Assembly (NCBI GenBank): GCA_027365315.1
Contig: DAHXNQ010000022.1
Location: 1 to 55,023, forward strand
DNA: 55,023 nucleotides
Direction: 5' to 3'
From: Rhabdochlamydiaceae bacterium
GTDB lineage: Bacteria > Chlamydiota > Chlamydiia > Chlamydiales > Rhabdochlamydiaceae
Shown here: piece by piece, positions 9,303-19,706 of the stretch
Numbering within the stretch: the stretch's first letter is position 1
Layout of the letters: every line of letters begins with the position of its first letter
Notes under the pieces: generated by a model
The model's database searches: none
The model's input: the letters and a program-made list of their open reading frames with translations, nothing else
What the model was told of the DNA's origin: nothing
Translations under genes and position numbers: made by a program

Positions 9303-12168
9303 TGATCTCGCGCAGATAGGCGATGCGCCGGCGGCGGTAGGCTGTTTCGTCGGTTTCGCCCACGAGAATCTGATCGATCGCAGCAAGAGGCCCCTGAAGT
9401 AGCACCCGAAATGCCAGCTCATCATCCAGCGAATGTTCGGCAAGAGCTAGGTGCCCTGCGCTACCGCTTAGCGCTAGATCGCACAGCTCGGCCGTAGCAT
9501 CAAGGCTCTTTGTCAACTCAGCTAGCGCCTCTTCTAAAACTCTTTCCAAATCTTTTTGTTTGAGCTCTTCGCGACCTTGACGCACGCACTCTGCTAAGCG
9601 AGCGCGCAGATTCAGCATAGGAAGCGAACGGGGCAGCAGCTGCTCGATAGACCTGTAAGGCACCCGCGCAATGGGTAGCCCCAGAGGCGAAGCGCGGCAG
9701 AGCCCCGCCTGCGGCTTCAACCTAGCTAGCTGGGCTAGGCTCTTCGCCTCCATCGCCCACTTCACTTGCGTCACTACTTTCTCTCCCAGTCCATTCTTGC
9801 GCTGCAGAAGACGATCGGAGGCCACCACCGCCTCGGCAACTTCGAGCTGTGGCAACAGCCCCTCTGGGTAACGCTTTCCCCCCACATAGGCGAGATCGAC
9901 CCCCACCAGCAGAATGGGCGAGCAGCCCATCCGCACTGCTAAAGCTGCAGCCAGCGTTGTCACCGATAAAGCATCGGGCCCCATCTCAGGTCCCACCGGA
10001 GTCGATGCGATTCCTAGCCTCTCCTCCAGCCAGCTCTCGAGCTCGCCACCTGTGCCCGACGAGAGATAGCCGAAGGGTCCTGGCATCGCCGCAAAGATAC
10101 CCGGATGAACGCGGCTCCCGTAGAGAAGGGGCATCTCGTGGGGCGAGGCGAGAGCCAGCCTTTCAAACTCCTCGAAATTGGGATCCCACGCTAGACCGAG
10201 GTGGGGCACGATACCCTCACTTGTCAGAGCGGGAATCGCCGAGCCGCCCGCTATGACAAGAGCGCGATCCTGTAGCTGTTTCAGGTAGGGCAGCACCTCC
10301 GCTAGCGTCGGCCCCGCTCCGCAGATGATGGCTGGCACTCCCTGAAACGCCCCCTCCAGCGCATGACCAGAAAAGACCTGCGTGAGACGGCGGAAGTTGG
10401 GAAGAATGTTACCCAGCAGCCTTCCTGTCTGCAGCAGATCGGTCAGTTGCGCAGCCAGCAGCGCCCCCTCGCGCAGCCACTCCAGTTCGATGCTCTTCAT
10501 CCTAGAGGCTGCCCGGCGGCGGTAGTCTGGATGGGCCAGAAATGCCATGCGATCGGTGGGAAACCTAGCAAGAAGAGAGGGCCACAGCGCGCGCCTCTCC
10601 TGAGCACTCTTAGGCACCAAAGCCAGCTCGACAGCGGGATGGCCGAGCAGAGCTAACGCCTCTTTACGCGACAAGAATCTCTCGAGATGGGCCGGCTCCT
10701 CCTCTAAAAGAAGGAGTCTCTTTCCTTGGGTGAGAGAAGGAAGAAAGTGACTCGCCCAGATCCCCAGACCCACACCATAGAGACAGAGCAGCTCTGCCTC
10801 TTCGGGCAGGTTTTCTTTGGCTAGAGCACGCCTCTCCTCCTCTTCAAGAGCCGCAGTCGTGATAGAGGGCTGCACCCCTTCCCAGAGCGCCATCATCGCA
10901 GCGGGAGACTTCTCTGCCAGCAGCTCGCGAGCATGCCCTGAAGCTGGAGTAGCGATAAAGATTGCCGCCTCGTTTTTCATTTCAAAGGGAATCTGCGCCG
11001 GAGGTGCGATCGAAGTACCATCCTCCCAGAAAAACCGAGAACCTTGAAGCAGCTTTCCCATCTGAAACTGGCTGCGCCGCTTGACCTTGCCACTTGGCCA
11101 ACAGAGGCTGATCTCGCCGTCAAGAAAGGGAAAGTCTGGATCCCAGCGGAGCAGCGGACTCTCCTTAACCACTCTTTGGGCAAAGAGCAGCCTCTGCAGC
11201 GCGCGCTCCTCCTGAAAGTGGTGCTCGAATCTTGCCAGAGCGGGCGCTATCACCAGCTGCCAGAAGATCTCCTCTTCCAATTCGTACTGCAGCAGCAGTC
11301 TTTCTCCCCTGTGGGTGCAGCCGGTCTCGCTCAGCAGCCTCTTCAGTGCGCACTCAAGAGCAAGTCCGCTAACGCGCACCTCGGCAAGAAAAGCCCTGGC
11401 GCCTGTGGCATCCAAACAGGGAGTCATCGCCGCTAGCTTAGCCAAACGAAACGGCTCTTCGGGTAGAGAGGCCGCCACCTCTTTCAGATCGAGCTGAGGA
11501 ATGCGATAGAGAACTCGCTTGGAGCTGCTGCTTTGAACCAGAAGCCCTGGTGCTAAGAGAGCCAGCTGCTCGAGCCATTCGGCACTGCGGCGCCAGTCTG
11601 CCTTGGCAATCTCTCCTTCGCCGCAACCAAACTCCACCCCTACCAGATAGATGGGTGCGCAGCCAAACAGCTGCGCCAGCGCTACCGACGAGGTGACCGA
11701 GCACCATCCTGGATCAAAGGCATACTCCTCCAGACCCATGCGGCTGTGCAGCATCGTCTCGAGAGGATGAATGCCAGAAGGTGGCACCCAGAGAAGAGGG
11801 CCCGAGCTGCGCGCAAGCCCGCGCACCGAGGAGCGCCCTTGAAAGGCGTAAGGAACTGTGCAGGGAGGTGGAAGCGAACGCTCCTCTGGATCGGAGTCGA
11901 CACCCACAATCAGATCGGGTCTCTCTCCCGCTTCCAGCAGACGCGCTCCAGCACTGCCCGCAGCCAGGCGCAGCGCTTTTGCTGCAAACAGCCTGCAAAG
12001 CTCAGGACTTAGCGAAGCTCCTGCACCAAAGACCACCGCTGGCCGCCCTTCAAAAGCGCTCTTCAATGATAGACTACTGCGCGCTCTAGAAAGAAAAGGG
12101 AGCTGACCTAGCAGATTGGCATGGATGCGCGCTCCAAAATCGGCAAACTCTCCCAGAAGCAGACTCAT
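9235..12168 (-). CDS. MAF/DUF115 (6-hydroxymethylpterin pyrophosphokinase MptE-like) protein with apparent domain duplication
   Basis: Two GxGxSL/GAGPTL blocks ([24 protein letters not shown]) and two GC.PI.LVGV(D/E) blocks. Confidence 0.75.
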   Translation of the reverse strand: MSLLLGEFADFGARIHANLLGQLPFLSRARSSLSLKSAFEGRPAVVFGAGASLSPELCRLFAAKALRLAAGSAGARLLEAGERPDLIVGVDSDPEERSLPPPCTVPYAFQGRSSVRGLARSSGPLLWVPPSGIHPLETMLHSRMGLEEYAFDPGWCSVTSSVALAQLFGCAPIYLVGVEFGCGEGEIAKADWRRSAEWLEQLALLAPGLLVQSSSSKRVLYRIPQLDLKEVAASLPEEPFRLAKLAAMTPCLDATGARAFLAEVRVSGLALECALKRLLSETGCTHRGERLLLQYELEEEIFWQLVIAPALARFEHHFQEERALQRLLFAQRVVKESPLLRWDPDFPFLDGEISLCWPSGKVKRRSQFQMGKLLQGSRFFWEDGTSIAPPAQIPFEMKNEAAIFIATPASGHARELLAEKSPAAMMALWEGVQPSITTAALEEEERRALAKENLPEEAELLCLYGVGLGIWASHFLPSLTQGKRLLLLEEEPAHLERFLSRKEALALLGHPAVELALVPKSAQERRALWPSLLARFPTDRMAFLAHPDYRRRAASRMKSIELEWLREGALLAAQLTDLLQTGRLLGNILPNFRRLTQVFSGHALEGAFQGVPAIICGAGPTLAEVLPYLKQLQDRALVIAGGSAIPALTSEGIVPHLGLAWDPNFEEFERLALASPHEMPLLYGSRVHPGIFAAMPGPFGYLSSGTGGELESWLEERLGIASTPVGPEMGPDALSVTTLAAALAVRMGCSPILLVGVDLAYVGGKRYPEGLLPQLEVAEAVVASDRLLQRKNGLGEKVVTQVKWAMEAKSLAQLARLKPQAGLCRASPLGLPIARVPYRSIEQLLPRSLPMLNLRARLAECVRQGREELKQKDLERVLEEALAELTKSLDATAELCDLALSGSAGHLALAEHSLDDELAFRVLLQGPLAAIDQILVGETDETAYRRRRIAYLREIIRTVQAAPLSCRGAACCAASAR

Positions 12169-12617
12169 CCGAATGCAATCCTCCTTAGCTCATCATATGA
12201 AGGAAGCTTCTCCCAGCGCAAAGTGCCGTCGCTCGAGACCACCTCAAGCTGCTCCTCGCCGGCCAGCGCCAGAAAGGGGGCACCTACGTAGCTGTTGTAG
12301 CCTCTTAGCTGCGCCTCTGCGCCAGAAAGAAGCTGCCCCTGTTTGCACTCCACCAGCAATAGAGGTGCTAAACCTCCATCCACTGCAGCAAACCAGAGAA
12401 TATCGGCGCGCCGTCTGGGAGGCTTATTCCCCTTCAGCAACGCTCCGGAAAGCTCCTTCAACGACAGCTCGACGCGAGCGAGCTGAGGAGGATAGCCCGC
12501 CTCCAGCAGGAGGCGGAGCATTCGTTGCCGCACCCTCTCTTCCGGCGTCTCGGCCAGATGCTTTCTACGAATCGGATCGTAGAGCAGCTTAGCTGAGTTC
12601 GGGATGGACAATGCCAT
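12165..12617 (-). CDS. Type I restriction R-subunit N-terminal-like (PD-(D/E)XK fold) small protein
   Basis: RADILWFAAVDGG..PLLLVECKQG core; 150 aa, no helicase part. Confidence 0.65.
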   Translation of the reverse strand: MALSIPNSAKLLYDPIRRKHLAETPEERVRQRMLRLLLEAGYPPQLARVELSLKELSGALLKGNKPPRRRADILWFAAVDGGLAPLLLVECKQGQLLSGAEAQLRGYNSYVGAPFLALAGEEQLEVVSSDGTLRWEKLPSYDELRRIAFG

Positions 12618-13218
12618 AGTTGCCGTCAGGACGGCGGTAGATCAGTTTGACCTCATGATCGATCTCGCTACGGAACAGCAAGAAGGGGTGGGCGGAGAGC
12701 TCTAACTTCATCATCGCCTCCTCCTCGGTGAGGGTTTTCAGCTTCATCGTATCGTTACCGATGATAGCGGGGGCGCGGTAGACCTCTTTGGGCGCGGTTC
12801 CCTCGATCTCTTTGTTGTACTCGGCGATCTCATTGTAAGGAGCGCTCAGTACATTCACCTTCATGTCGATCGCTTGCAGAGGCTTAATCGCCTGCTCTTG
12901 CAAGCGACTCTTCCAGCGACGCAGCTGCGTGGTCAGCTTATGCACCGCCTTATCGATCGAAGCGTACATGTCGGAGCTGGTGGCCTGCACCCTCAGTTCA
13001 TAGTGACTGAAGTGCAGTAGAATCGAGACAATGTGCTCTGCCTTCTGGATGTCCATGGTTACCTGGACATCGATGATGTGGTTATGGAACCTCTCTAGCT
13101 TGCTCAGCTTTTCGAGGACATACTGCCTCATCGCATCTGTGACATAGGTGTGCCGCCCCACCACCGCGATGGTGTAGCCGAGAGCATCCTCTTCTGCAAA
13201 TTTATTCTTGTCTACCAT
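12589..13218 (-). CDS. hpf: Ribosome hibernation promoting factor, long form
   Basis: N-terminal RaiA-like domain (YVLEKLSKLERFHNHIIDVQVTM...) and C-terminal dimerisation domain (FLLFRSEIDHEVKLIYRRPDGNYGIVHP). Confidence 0.93.
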   Translation of the reverse strand: MVDKNKFAEEDALGYTIAVVGRHTYVTDAMRQYVLEKLSKLERFHNHIIDVQVTMDIQKAEHIVSILLHFSHYELRVQATSSDMYASIDKAVHKLTTQLRRWKSRLQEQAIKPLQAIDMKVNVLSAPYNEIAEYNKEIEGTAPKEVYRAPAIIGNDTMKLKTLTEEEAMMKLELSAHPFLLFRSEIDHEVKLIYRRPDGNYGIVHPELS

Positions 13219-13327
13219 GGCCGCTAGCTCCGTCGACTGTTCTTAAGTTCCTACCCATTCTCTAGCCATTTCTAGAAAAGTGCAACTAGACCGTGTCGAT
13301 TAGGGGCAGATTGGGGGAGGAAGTGAT

Positions 13328-13400
13328 GCACCGAACAGGACTTGAACCTGTAACCACCCGGTTCGAAGCCGGGTACTCTATCCGATTGAGCTATCGGTGC
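13328..13400 (-). tRNA. tRNA-Arg(TCG)
   Basis: Minus strand GCACCGATAGCTCAATCGGATAGAGTACCCGGCTTCGAACCGGG...GGTTCAAGTCCTGTTCGGTGC. Confidence 0.93.
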
Positions 13401-13463
13401 AAGAGGTATGGGAGGAATCATAGCGATCGGTTACTTTTTGTGGAAAGACGAAGAGGGGTATCG

Positions 13464-14126
13464 ATGCAGGAGGAGGTGCGCACGGAGGGGGTGATCTTAC
13501 GGGCGGCCCCCTACGAGGAGAGGTGCCAGCTGCTGACGGTCTTCACTCCGAGGGCAGGGATGGTGCGGCTGATTGGCCGCCAGGGAGGGGTTAGCAAGAT
13601 GGCGCCCGGCCTATCACTCGCCGACCTACTCTACCGCAAGGGGCGCAGCGACCTGATGCGCCTTTTGGAGTGGAGTCCTCTGAATCTCTACCCCGAGATG
13701 AGGCTAGAGCTGCCCCGCCTCGAGGCGGCATGGGGCATGGTAGGAGCCCTTCTTCATCTGCTACTCGAGGGGAGGCCCGCCCCCAAACTCTACGCACTCT
13801 TTACCTCCTACCTCTCTGCTTTGGGCAAGATAGAGAGGCCCGAGCTGCTGCTGGCCAGTTTCCGCCTGAAGCTGCTACGGCATGAGGGGCTCATCTCCTT
13901 TGGCCCCCACTGCTCTCTCTGCCACAAGGAGGCGGCGAGGGGGTGGCTGGATGGGGCGCCTTTTTGCGAAGAGCACGGAAAGGGTTCCCGCTTTCTCTTT
14001 TCTGAGGAGGATTGGGAGAGCATCGTTCATCTGGCAGCTGCCCGTAGCTTCGAACAGCTTTCTGCTGTTATCCTCTCCCACTCTTTGCAAACGCGTATTC
14101 ATGAACTGGTGGAGACGATGAGATGA
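13464..14126 (+). CDS. recO: DNA repair protein RecO
   Basis: EGVILRAAPYEERCQLLTVFTPRAGMVRLIGRGG-type OB fold plus CSLCHKEAA...FCEEH zinc motif; ORF extends upstream over a tRNA, so the internal ATG with SD is preferred. Confidence 0.85.
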   Translation: MQEEVRTEGVILRAAPYEERCQLLTVFTPRAGMVRLIGRQGGVSKMAPGLSLADLLYRKGRSDLMRLLEWSPLNLYPEMRLELPRLEAAWGMVGALLHLLLEGRPAPKLYALFTSYLSALGKIERPELLLASFRLKLLRHEGLISFGPHCSLCHKEAARGWLDGAPFCEEHGKGSRFLFSEEDWESIVHLAAARSFEQLSAVILSHSLQTRIHELVETMR

Positions 14127-14599
14127 AACGGATAGCCATGGCGGCAGCCCTTGCAGGCCTATTTCTCCCAAATCAGGCCTTCGCACATCACCCCCCCCTA
14201 CTCACCATGGGTCTTGGCTTTTTCAATATCGTCCGCCAGCAGGATGTCTATCAGTTTTCGGTGGAGTACAAATTTGCGCAGCAGTTTTTGAAGGCCCGCC
14301 CCTTCTTGGGAGGTATGGTGACCACCCAAGGGGGCAGCTTCCTCTATGCGGGCATCGGATGGGATATCTATCTAGGGAAGGCGGTGCTGACTCCCAGCTT
14401 TGCCCCCGGCTGGTGGCAGAGTGGGACGGGAAAAAATCTTCATTTTCCCCTAGAATTCCGCTCGTCGCTCGAGCTGGCCTACCTGCTTCCAGATCAAAGT
14501 CGTATTGGAGCGCAGTTTTACCACATCTCGAACGCCAGCTTGGGAACCAAGAACCCCGGTGAGGAGTCTCTTGTCTTCTTTTACGGATTATCTTTGTAG
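14123..14599 (+). CDS. PagL-like lipid A deacylase / acyloxyacyl hydrolase
   Basis: Signal peptide; C-terminal GAQFYHISNASLGTKNPGEESL resembles PagL catalytic segment. Confidence 0.75.
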   Translation: MKRIAMAAALAGLFLPNQAFAHHPPLLTMGLGFFNIVRQQDVYQFSVEYKFAQQFLKARPFLGGMVTTQGGSFLYAGIGWDIYLGKAVLTPSFAPGWWQSGTGKNLHFPLEFRSSLELAYLLPDQSRIGAQFYHISNASLGTKNPGEESLVFFYGLSL

Positions 14600-14607
14600 G
14601 AAAGATG

Positions 14608-14689
<82 letters not shown>

Positions 14690-14786
14690 ACGGGGAAAGA
14701 AGCTGTAGGTATACAACGCTTAGGCCCTTCTAAGCAAGCGAGATTGCTAGCGTGGAAAAGTTTTTTCGGGTAGCGTTATCCAACAT

Positions 14787-15581
14787 ATGCGCTGCACTAC
14801 CTACTGCACGGCCGCTTCCTACAATCTGGGAGCTCTTCTCCACCACCTCCAGAAAGAGGGCTCGGCCCAGTCCTATCGCGACTTTCTCCACGCTCAGCTG
14901 CGCCATGGGGATACCCTTCGAGGCGATATCCTCTATTTTTCCTACGGAGCGGTAGTCTGCTGGGGACTGACCAAAGAGGAAGAGCGTGCCGTCCTGAAGG
15001 GGCTGCGTAAATTTGAGGTGGAGCCAATCTCTCAGCCCGAAATCGACGAGTTCACCTACGCCTACAACGACAAGATGCGGATCGAAGAGGATGAGATTTT
15101 CCTGCAGAACAAGGCGATCCTCACCAAGGTAGCCATCTCCTACGGCCTAGCCCAATCGGTCAAGCTGACCAGCTTTGAAGAGATCATCCAGAAGACCATC
15201 GAGGACACCAAAAGAATCCCCGAATCGCTCTCCCGCAGGGGAAAGGTCTCCCTCTCCCGCCGGGAGATCTCCCGCAAGGTGGGTGAGCTCTTCATCGAAC
15301 GCAGCTTCATCAACCTGCACACCGAAATCCTCGATGTCCCCGAGTTCTTCTGGGAATATTCGGAGCTAGAGCCCTTCTACCAGCGCACCTCTCACTACCT
15401 CGATATCCATCGCCGGGTGGAGGTTCTCAACCGCCGTCTCTCTGTCGTGCACGAACTCTTTGAGATTCTGAGGTTTGAGCTCAACCACCAGTACACCTCC
15501 CGCCTCGAATGGATCATCATCATCCTGATCCTCATCGAGGTACTGATTGCCCTCCTCCGGGACGTCTTCCACCTCATCTAG
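14787..15581 (+). CDS. RMND1/Sif2-Sif3 (DUF155) family protein
   Basis: GDILYFSYGAVVCWG, ILTKVAISYGLAQSVKL, FEILRFELNHQYTSRLEWIIIILILIEVLIAL. Confidence 0.88.
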   Translation: MRCTTYCTAASYNLGALLHHLQKEGSAQSYRDFLHAQLRHGDTLRGDILYFSYGAVVCWGLTKEEERAVLKGLRKFEVEPISQPEIDEFTYAYNDKMRIEEDEIFLQNKAILTKVAISYGLAQSVKLTSFEEIIQKTIEDTKRIPESLSRRGKVSLSRREISRKVGELFIERSFINLHTEILDVPEFFWEYSELEPFYQRTSHYLDIHRRVEVLNRRLSVVHELFEILRFELNHQYTSRLEWIIIILILIEVLIALLRDVFHLI

Positions 15582-15725
15582 ACAAAGTCTTCATAATCAT
15601 TAAATTATAACTATCTAACCCACAATATATTACAATATTTCTTTAAAATTATCACAGGATCCATTTAATTAAAAAATCATTTAATATATACTAGAAGCAT
15701 CTTTTAAAATAAAAAGAGGCTTACT

Positions 15726-18152
15726 ATGTCTGCGCCAGCGAATAGTTCATCTAACAACTCTCCTACCCTTCTCCAACAATTTGGTAATGCGGTACGCAAG
15801 AAATTCGGACAATCAACCAAGGTGCCCACCTTCGCTTCTGCATCGACCAATAGCATGGTGAGAAGCTGGGAAGAGCGGGTGGCGAAAGCAACCGACCGGG
15901 AGACCTTGAAGCAAATCCAGAAAGAGGGCGCTTGCGAAATTACTGCATTCCTCGAGAAAAACGGAGCTCTGTTCGAAGATAAAGATGGCACAGCATTGGT
16001 AACCATCTCCACCTCTCTTCTGACCACGTTAGATGAGATCTGTAACACTCAAATGCAGCTGCTGACAGTAAAAGAGGTTCAGGAGCTCGCAAATAAGATC
16101 GAGAAGCTCGGTACAAATATCCTTGAACAGAACCAAGACCCAGTCAAGTACTATGCTACCGAAGTTGCACAAGGCAAAAGTCTGCTCGCCGATCTAAAAA
16201 ATAAGGTGATTGCCATCACTGAAAACGATAAGGATTTGCAAATCGCCACTGCCGAAAAGATATTCAATAGTCGTCTAGCAGATATTGCGAATCTCTGGAT
16301 CAAAGCAGAAGATGAGTTCCTGAAGGGACCCATCACGATGTATGGAGCGATCATTGATGCTCCGACCTACCTTGCTACGGCGCGAGATCGTTCGGACAAG
16401 CTTGCAGTGATTCGGGCACTACCTCAACTACCTTCAGAAAGGTGCATGACAAAATTCATTTATAACAATTATCAAGCTCGCCAAGACCGGTTAGAAGGAC
16501 TCCGTGCATTCGCACCCAAGGAAATGCACAGCATGATCGATCAGTCGATTCAGGCATACTCCTACCTACAACAACAGGTAGCCGAGCTCGCTAAAAATCG
16601 AACAGAGTACGCAAAAAATGAGGCTCTACGCCAACATCTACGAGAGACCGAGTTTGAACTTAATAAACTGCTCGATGACTACAAACAGCTCACCTCTGGT
16701 ACGGCAGGTCTACTCGAACAGGTTGGCCAAGGAAAGCTGGTAGATCAAGCCCGACTGGTTCAACTGAAACAGCAAATTGCTGAGTATAAGAAAAAACTAG
16801 AGTTATTGTTTCCTCACCTCAACGCTCTAGCAAGTGGATTGGAAATCAATTTTGAGAGAAACGGTGCACCCGAATCTTCGGAAATCACCTCTCTGACTCC
16901 TCAACGCGCTGTGCTAGACCGGCTGTCTCAGGAACTACAAGATGCTATCGTGAAGCAGCAGATTGCAGAGTGGGAGGCTACGCTCAAAGCGTCGGTGACC
17001 CTCTTTAAAGGTGGTGTACTCGATCATCCAGAAATCTATCAAGAGCAGCTGACACGATATGCTCCAGAGGATGGCATTCTCCAAGCCAGCTCCAATCTTC
17101 TCATGCAGTGGAGACGCATCACAGGTACGGTGGCTACACAGGGAAGCGCCTTCTCTTACGGCGGTATCAGAAAAGTATCGGATGATGCGATTGCTAATAT
17201 ACGGAATGAATTCCAAGCAGCACGCGGGGACAAACTGGGCCCTGCTCTCCAAGAAATCAACTCTGCTCTGAAAACCTGCCAAGAAAAAGACAGAGAGAAG
17301 TTGATCACTCTACAGAAGCGTTTTACAGCCGAGAATTGGGCCAAGGATCTCTATGTATTCTTGACTGATCCTTCACCCAAGCTGGAAGGACCAGTCGCTC
17401 AAACGCAGCTGCATGCTTCAATCATCGAAAGGGCAAGACAGGTGTTCCTGGATGTCGATGGTCATCTCCCTGCAGAAACCGTTAAGTCGATCACCTATGC
17501 AGCTCTGCGCATGGTCAACCATGCCGATCTCACAGATCGTCAACTGCTGGATCAGCTGATGCCACTTCTCGAGATGATCAAAGAGGTGGTAGAGAAGCAG
17601 CCTGTGGGACAGAAGGGTCATCCAGACTTCCTAGAGGTGGTCAACTTTCTGCAAGACTACAACAAAGCTTGCAAAGCGACCGCTACCGGAAAGGTTTCGA
17701 TTAACCAAGCTCGGAAGCTAGAGCATCGCTATTACCTGCTGCCGATCACAATTCCCGCCATTGAGGTGGTGGATAAGGCAAGAAAACCGGGAAGGTGCGC
17801 TATTGTGACAGCGAACTTACTAGCTGTAGCTGATCTAGGTCGTGATACCAGTGGCGATTTCCGTTTCAACTGCCGCCTGTGCAACCTCACTGCAGTGGGT
17901 AATACACAGTGGTTCAAGTTCCCGAGAGTCTGTCTCGACTGGATCTGCGCCGCGGGAAGATGGCTCTACTCCTGGATCTCTAGTGAACAGGGCGTGGTGA
18001 CACCTGTTAAACAGGCCACCGAGGATGAGAGAAGGGCCATTCCTTCCGGGATCACCAAGGTCAACTGGGAGCCATCAGTGCAACGGCAGGAGATGCAGCA
18101 ACCAACCGACTTCGACGCAAGCAAACTTCGTGAAGTGACAGACCAAGAGTAA
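15726..18152 (+). CDS. Hypothetical 808-aa alpha-helical/coiled-coil protein
   Basis: Long ORF with AAGAGG SD and AT-rich upstream region; Ser/Asn/Ala-rich N-terminus; no family recognised. Confidence 0.85.
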   Translation: MSAPANSSSNNSPTLLQQFGNAVRKKFGQSTKVPTFASASTNSMVRSWEERVAKATDRETLKQIQKEGACEITAFLEKNGALFEDKDGTALVTISTSLLTTLDEICNTQMQLLTVKEVQELANKIEKLGTNILEQNQDPVKYYATEVAQGKSLLADLKNKVIAITENDKDLQIATAEKIFNSRLADIANLWIKAEDEFLKGPITMYGAIIDAPTYLATARDRSDKLAVIRALPQLPSERCMTKFIYNNYQARQDRLEGLRAFAPKEMHSMIDQSIQAYSYLQQQVAELAKNRTEYAKNEALRQHLRETEFELNKLLDDYKQLTSGTAGLLEQVGQGKLVDQARLVQLKQQIAEYKKKLELLFPHLNALASGLEINFERNGAPESSEITSLTPQRAVLDRLSQELQDAIVKQQIAEWEATLKASVTLFKGGVLDHPEIYQEQLTRYAPEDGILQASSNLLMQWRRITGTVATQGSAFSYGGIRKVSDDAIANIRNEFQAARGDKLGPALQEINSALKTCQEKDREKLITLQKRFTAENWAKDLYVFLTDPSPKLEGPVAQTQLHASIIERARQVFLDVDGHLPAETVKSITYAALRMVNHADLTDRQLLDQLMPLLEMIKEVVEKQPVGQKGHPDFLEVVNFLQDYNKACKATATGKVSINQARKLEHRYYLLPITIPAIEVVDKARKPGRCAIVTANLLAVADLGRDTSGDFRFNCRLCNLTAVGNTQWFKFPRVCLDWICAAGRWLYSWISSEQGVVTPVKQATEDERRAIPSGITKVNWEPSVQRQEMQQPTDFDASKLREVTDQE

Positions 18153-18185
18153 GGACCATTCACTAAAGCCACCTTTGGTGGTATG

Positions 18186-18222
18186 ATCGCAGCAGGGAGA
18201 TATCCTTGCTGCGATTTTTTTT
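18186..18222 (+). terminator. Terminator-like hairpin overlapping yidD RBS/start
   Basis: ATCGCAGCA...TGCTGCGAT stem followed by T7. Confidence 0.85.
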
Positions 18223-18511
18223 AATTGCTCTTGTGCGCTGTTATCAGCTCTGCCTCAGCCCCTTTGTGGGGAATTGCTGCCGCTTTGCCCCCACCTGCTC
18301 GGACTATGCGCTGGAGGCGTTGAGGCGCCATGGGGCGCTGAAGGGGGGCTGGCTGGCCTTAAAAAGAGTGCTACGCTGCCACCCCTGGAGCCGAGGGGAG
18401 CTGGGTGGGATCGATCCAGTACCGGTTAAGGAGCAGGAATCAGCAGCTGGGCACCGGGGCGCAGCCGCTCGTTGTCCAGATTGTTCTCCTCCATCAACGC
18501 ATCAATCGTGA
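18206..18511 (+). CDS. yidD: Membrane protein insertion efficiency factor YidD
   Basis: [41 protein letters not shown] start. Confidence 0.9.
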   Translation: MLRFFLIALVRCYQLCLSPFVGNCCRFAPTCSDYALEALRRHGALKGGWLALKRVLRCHPWSRGELGGIDPVPVKEQESAAGHRGAAARCPDCSPPSTHQS

Positions 18512-19622
18512 CGTTGTAACGCTTAGCGATCTTCCAGAGAGAATCCCCCTCCTGCACCAGATGGATGCGGCGAATGGGCGCCGAGGCCGCCTCTTCTGGT
18601 GGAGGAGGGGGCAGTGGTGGGGGTGGCAGGATGATGGGTGGAGGGGGCGGAGGCCTTAGCTCGCCTGTGAAGCTGTGGAGACGCTCGGAAGCTGCCTGCC
18701 AGACAGCATCGGAGCGGGGGCTAGCTAGCAGTCCTCTTACAAATCTTTCGAAGCTGGGGGTGTGGGTGCTGAGGAGGGCTAGAATCTGGTTGGCCTGTTC
18801 GTCGCTGAGGCGGCGCAAGAGCGCCTCGGTGTCGGTCTCCACTAAAATCCGGGCGGCGATGCGCGAGCCGCGTCCCAAATGGGCCAGAAGCAGTTCGCGG
18901 CGGCGCTGCCAGAGCTGCTCGGGAGGCACCGGCGGAGATGTGACAAAATTGTTGAGAAGGTCCCACCCTCCCTCTAGTAGCATCGAGATAAGAACTTTTT
19001 TATCTATATTCAGCCCTGTGCGCGAAAAGAGCGCCGATACGGCATAGAAGTGACTGGTGGTGGAGAAGGCGTCGATGAGAGAGGGGTCGGCATTGGCCCC
19101 TTGCCTGGCCAGTTCGGCAAAGAGACCAGGTGGGGTGAGTGGCCACCTCTCTTGCCGTACAAACTGCGTGATGGCGGTAAACTGCTCACCCGAGAGGCCC
19201 AGAAAGAGTCTAAATTCGAGAGGAATGCTTTGGTCAGGCACCTGCATCTGTAGCAGTCTTGTCTGCTGCGGCAGCGAGCCGAGGGCGCGCTCGAGGTCGA
19301 GTTTCTGCACCGAATAGAGGACAGCAAGCGCTAGATCACGGCGTAAAAGCCCCTGCTCGATAGGGGTGGTATCCTTCAGAAGATCGATCAGCTCGGAGAG
19401 TGGAGATTGCGATAGCTCCAGCAGCGCCGCGGCATAGGAGCTTTCTGCCGGTAGCTCCAGTCTCGCCTCTTGGGGAGGAAGAATCTTCTCCCCTTTCCAG
19501 AGATTGTAGAGCACAGTGGTGAGTAGTCCCAGATTCAGCGCGCCACTGAAAATGAGTAGCTGGGTGAGCAGGCGCGCACGCCGCTGCCACACAAGACCAA
19601 TCTGAGGCGACAATTCTGACAT
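18426..19622 (-). CDS. Membrane-anchored protein with Pro-rich linker and C-terminal LysM domain
   Basis: TM segment near N-terminus; [21 protein letters not shown] linker; [44 protein letters not shown] LysM. Confidence 0.88.
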   Translation of the reverse strand: MSELSPQIGLVWQRRARLLTQLLIFSGALNLGLLTTVLYNLWKGEKILPPQEARLELPAESSYAAALLELSQSPLSELIDLLKDTTPIEQGLLRRDLALAVLYSVQKLDLERALGSLPQQTRLLQMQVPDQSIPLEFRLFLGLSGEQFTAITQFVRQERWPLTPPGLFAELARQGANADPSLIDAFSTTSHFYAVSALFSRTGLNIDKKVLISMLLEGGWDLLNNFVTSPPVPPEQLWQRRRELLLAHLGRGSRIAARILVETDTEALLRRLSDEQANQILALLSTHTPSFERFVRGLLASPRSDAVWQAASERLHSFTGELRPPPPPPIILPPPPLPPPPPEEAASAPIRRIHLVQEGDSLWKIAKRYNVTIDALMEENNLDNERLRPGAQLLIPAP

Positions 19623-19706
19623 CGATTAGAAAAAAGTCTCTGGGTAAACTGGATCCCTGCCGGGGAACCCCTCCCCAGCCTAAGGAAATCAACTTTTTTT
19701 GACACT

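Noticed and set aside
11438-12592. Many overlapping ORFs on both strands around the MAF-like gene N-terminus
   Set aside because: GC-rich third positions create open antisense frames; only the 977-aa frame shows recognisable motifs.
13293-13463. N-terminal extension of recO ORF
   Set aside because: It translates through a tRNA-Arg gene; ATG at 13464 with SD is the better start.
18565-19047. 160-aa Gly-rich plus ORF opposite the LysM gene
   Set aside because: Gly-rich run is the antisense of the proline-rich linker.
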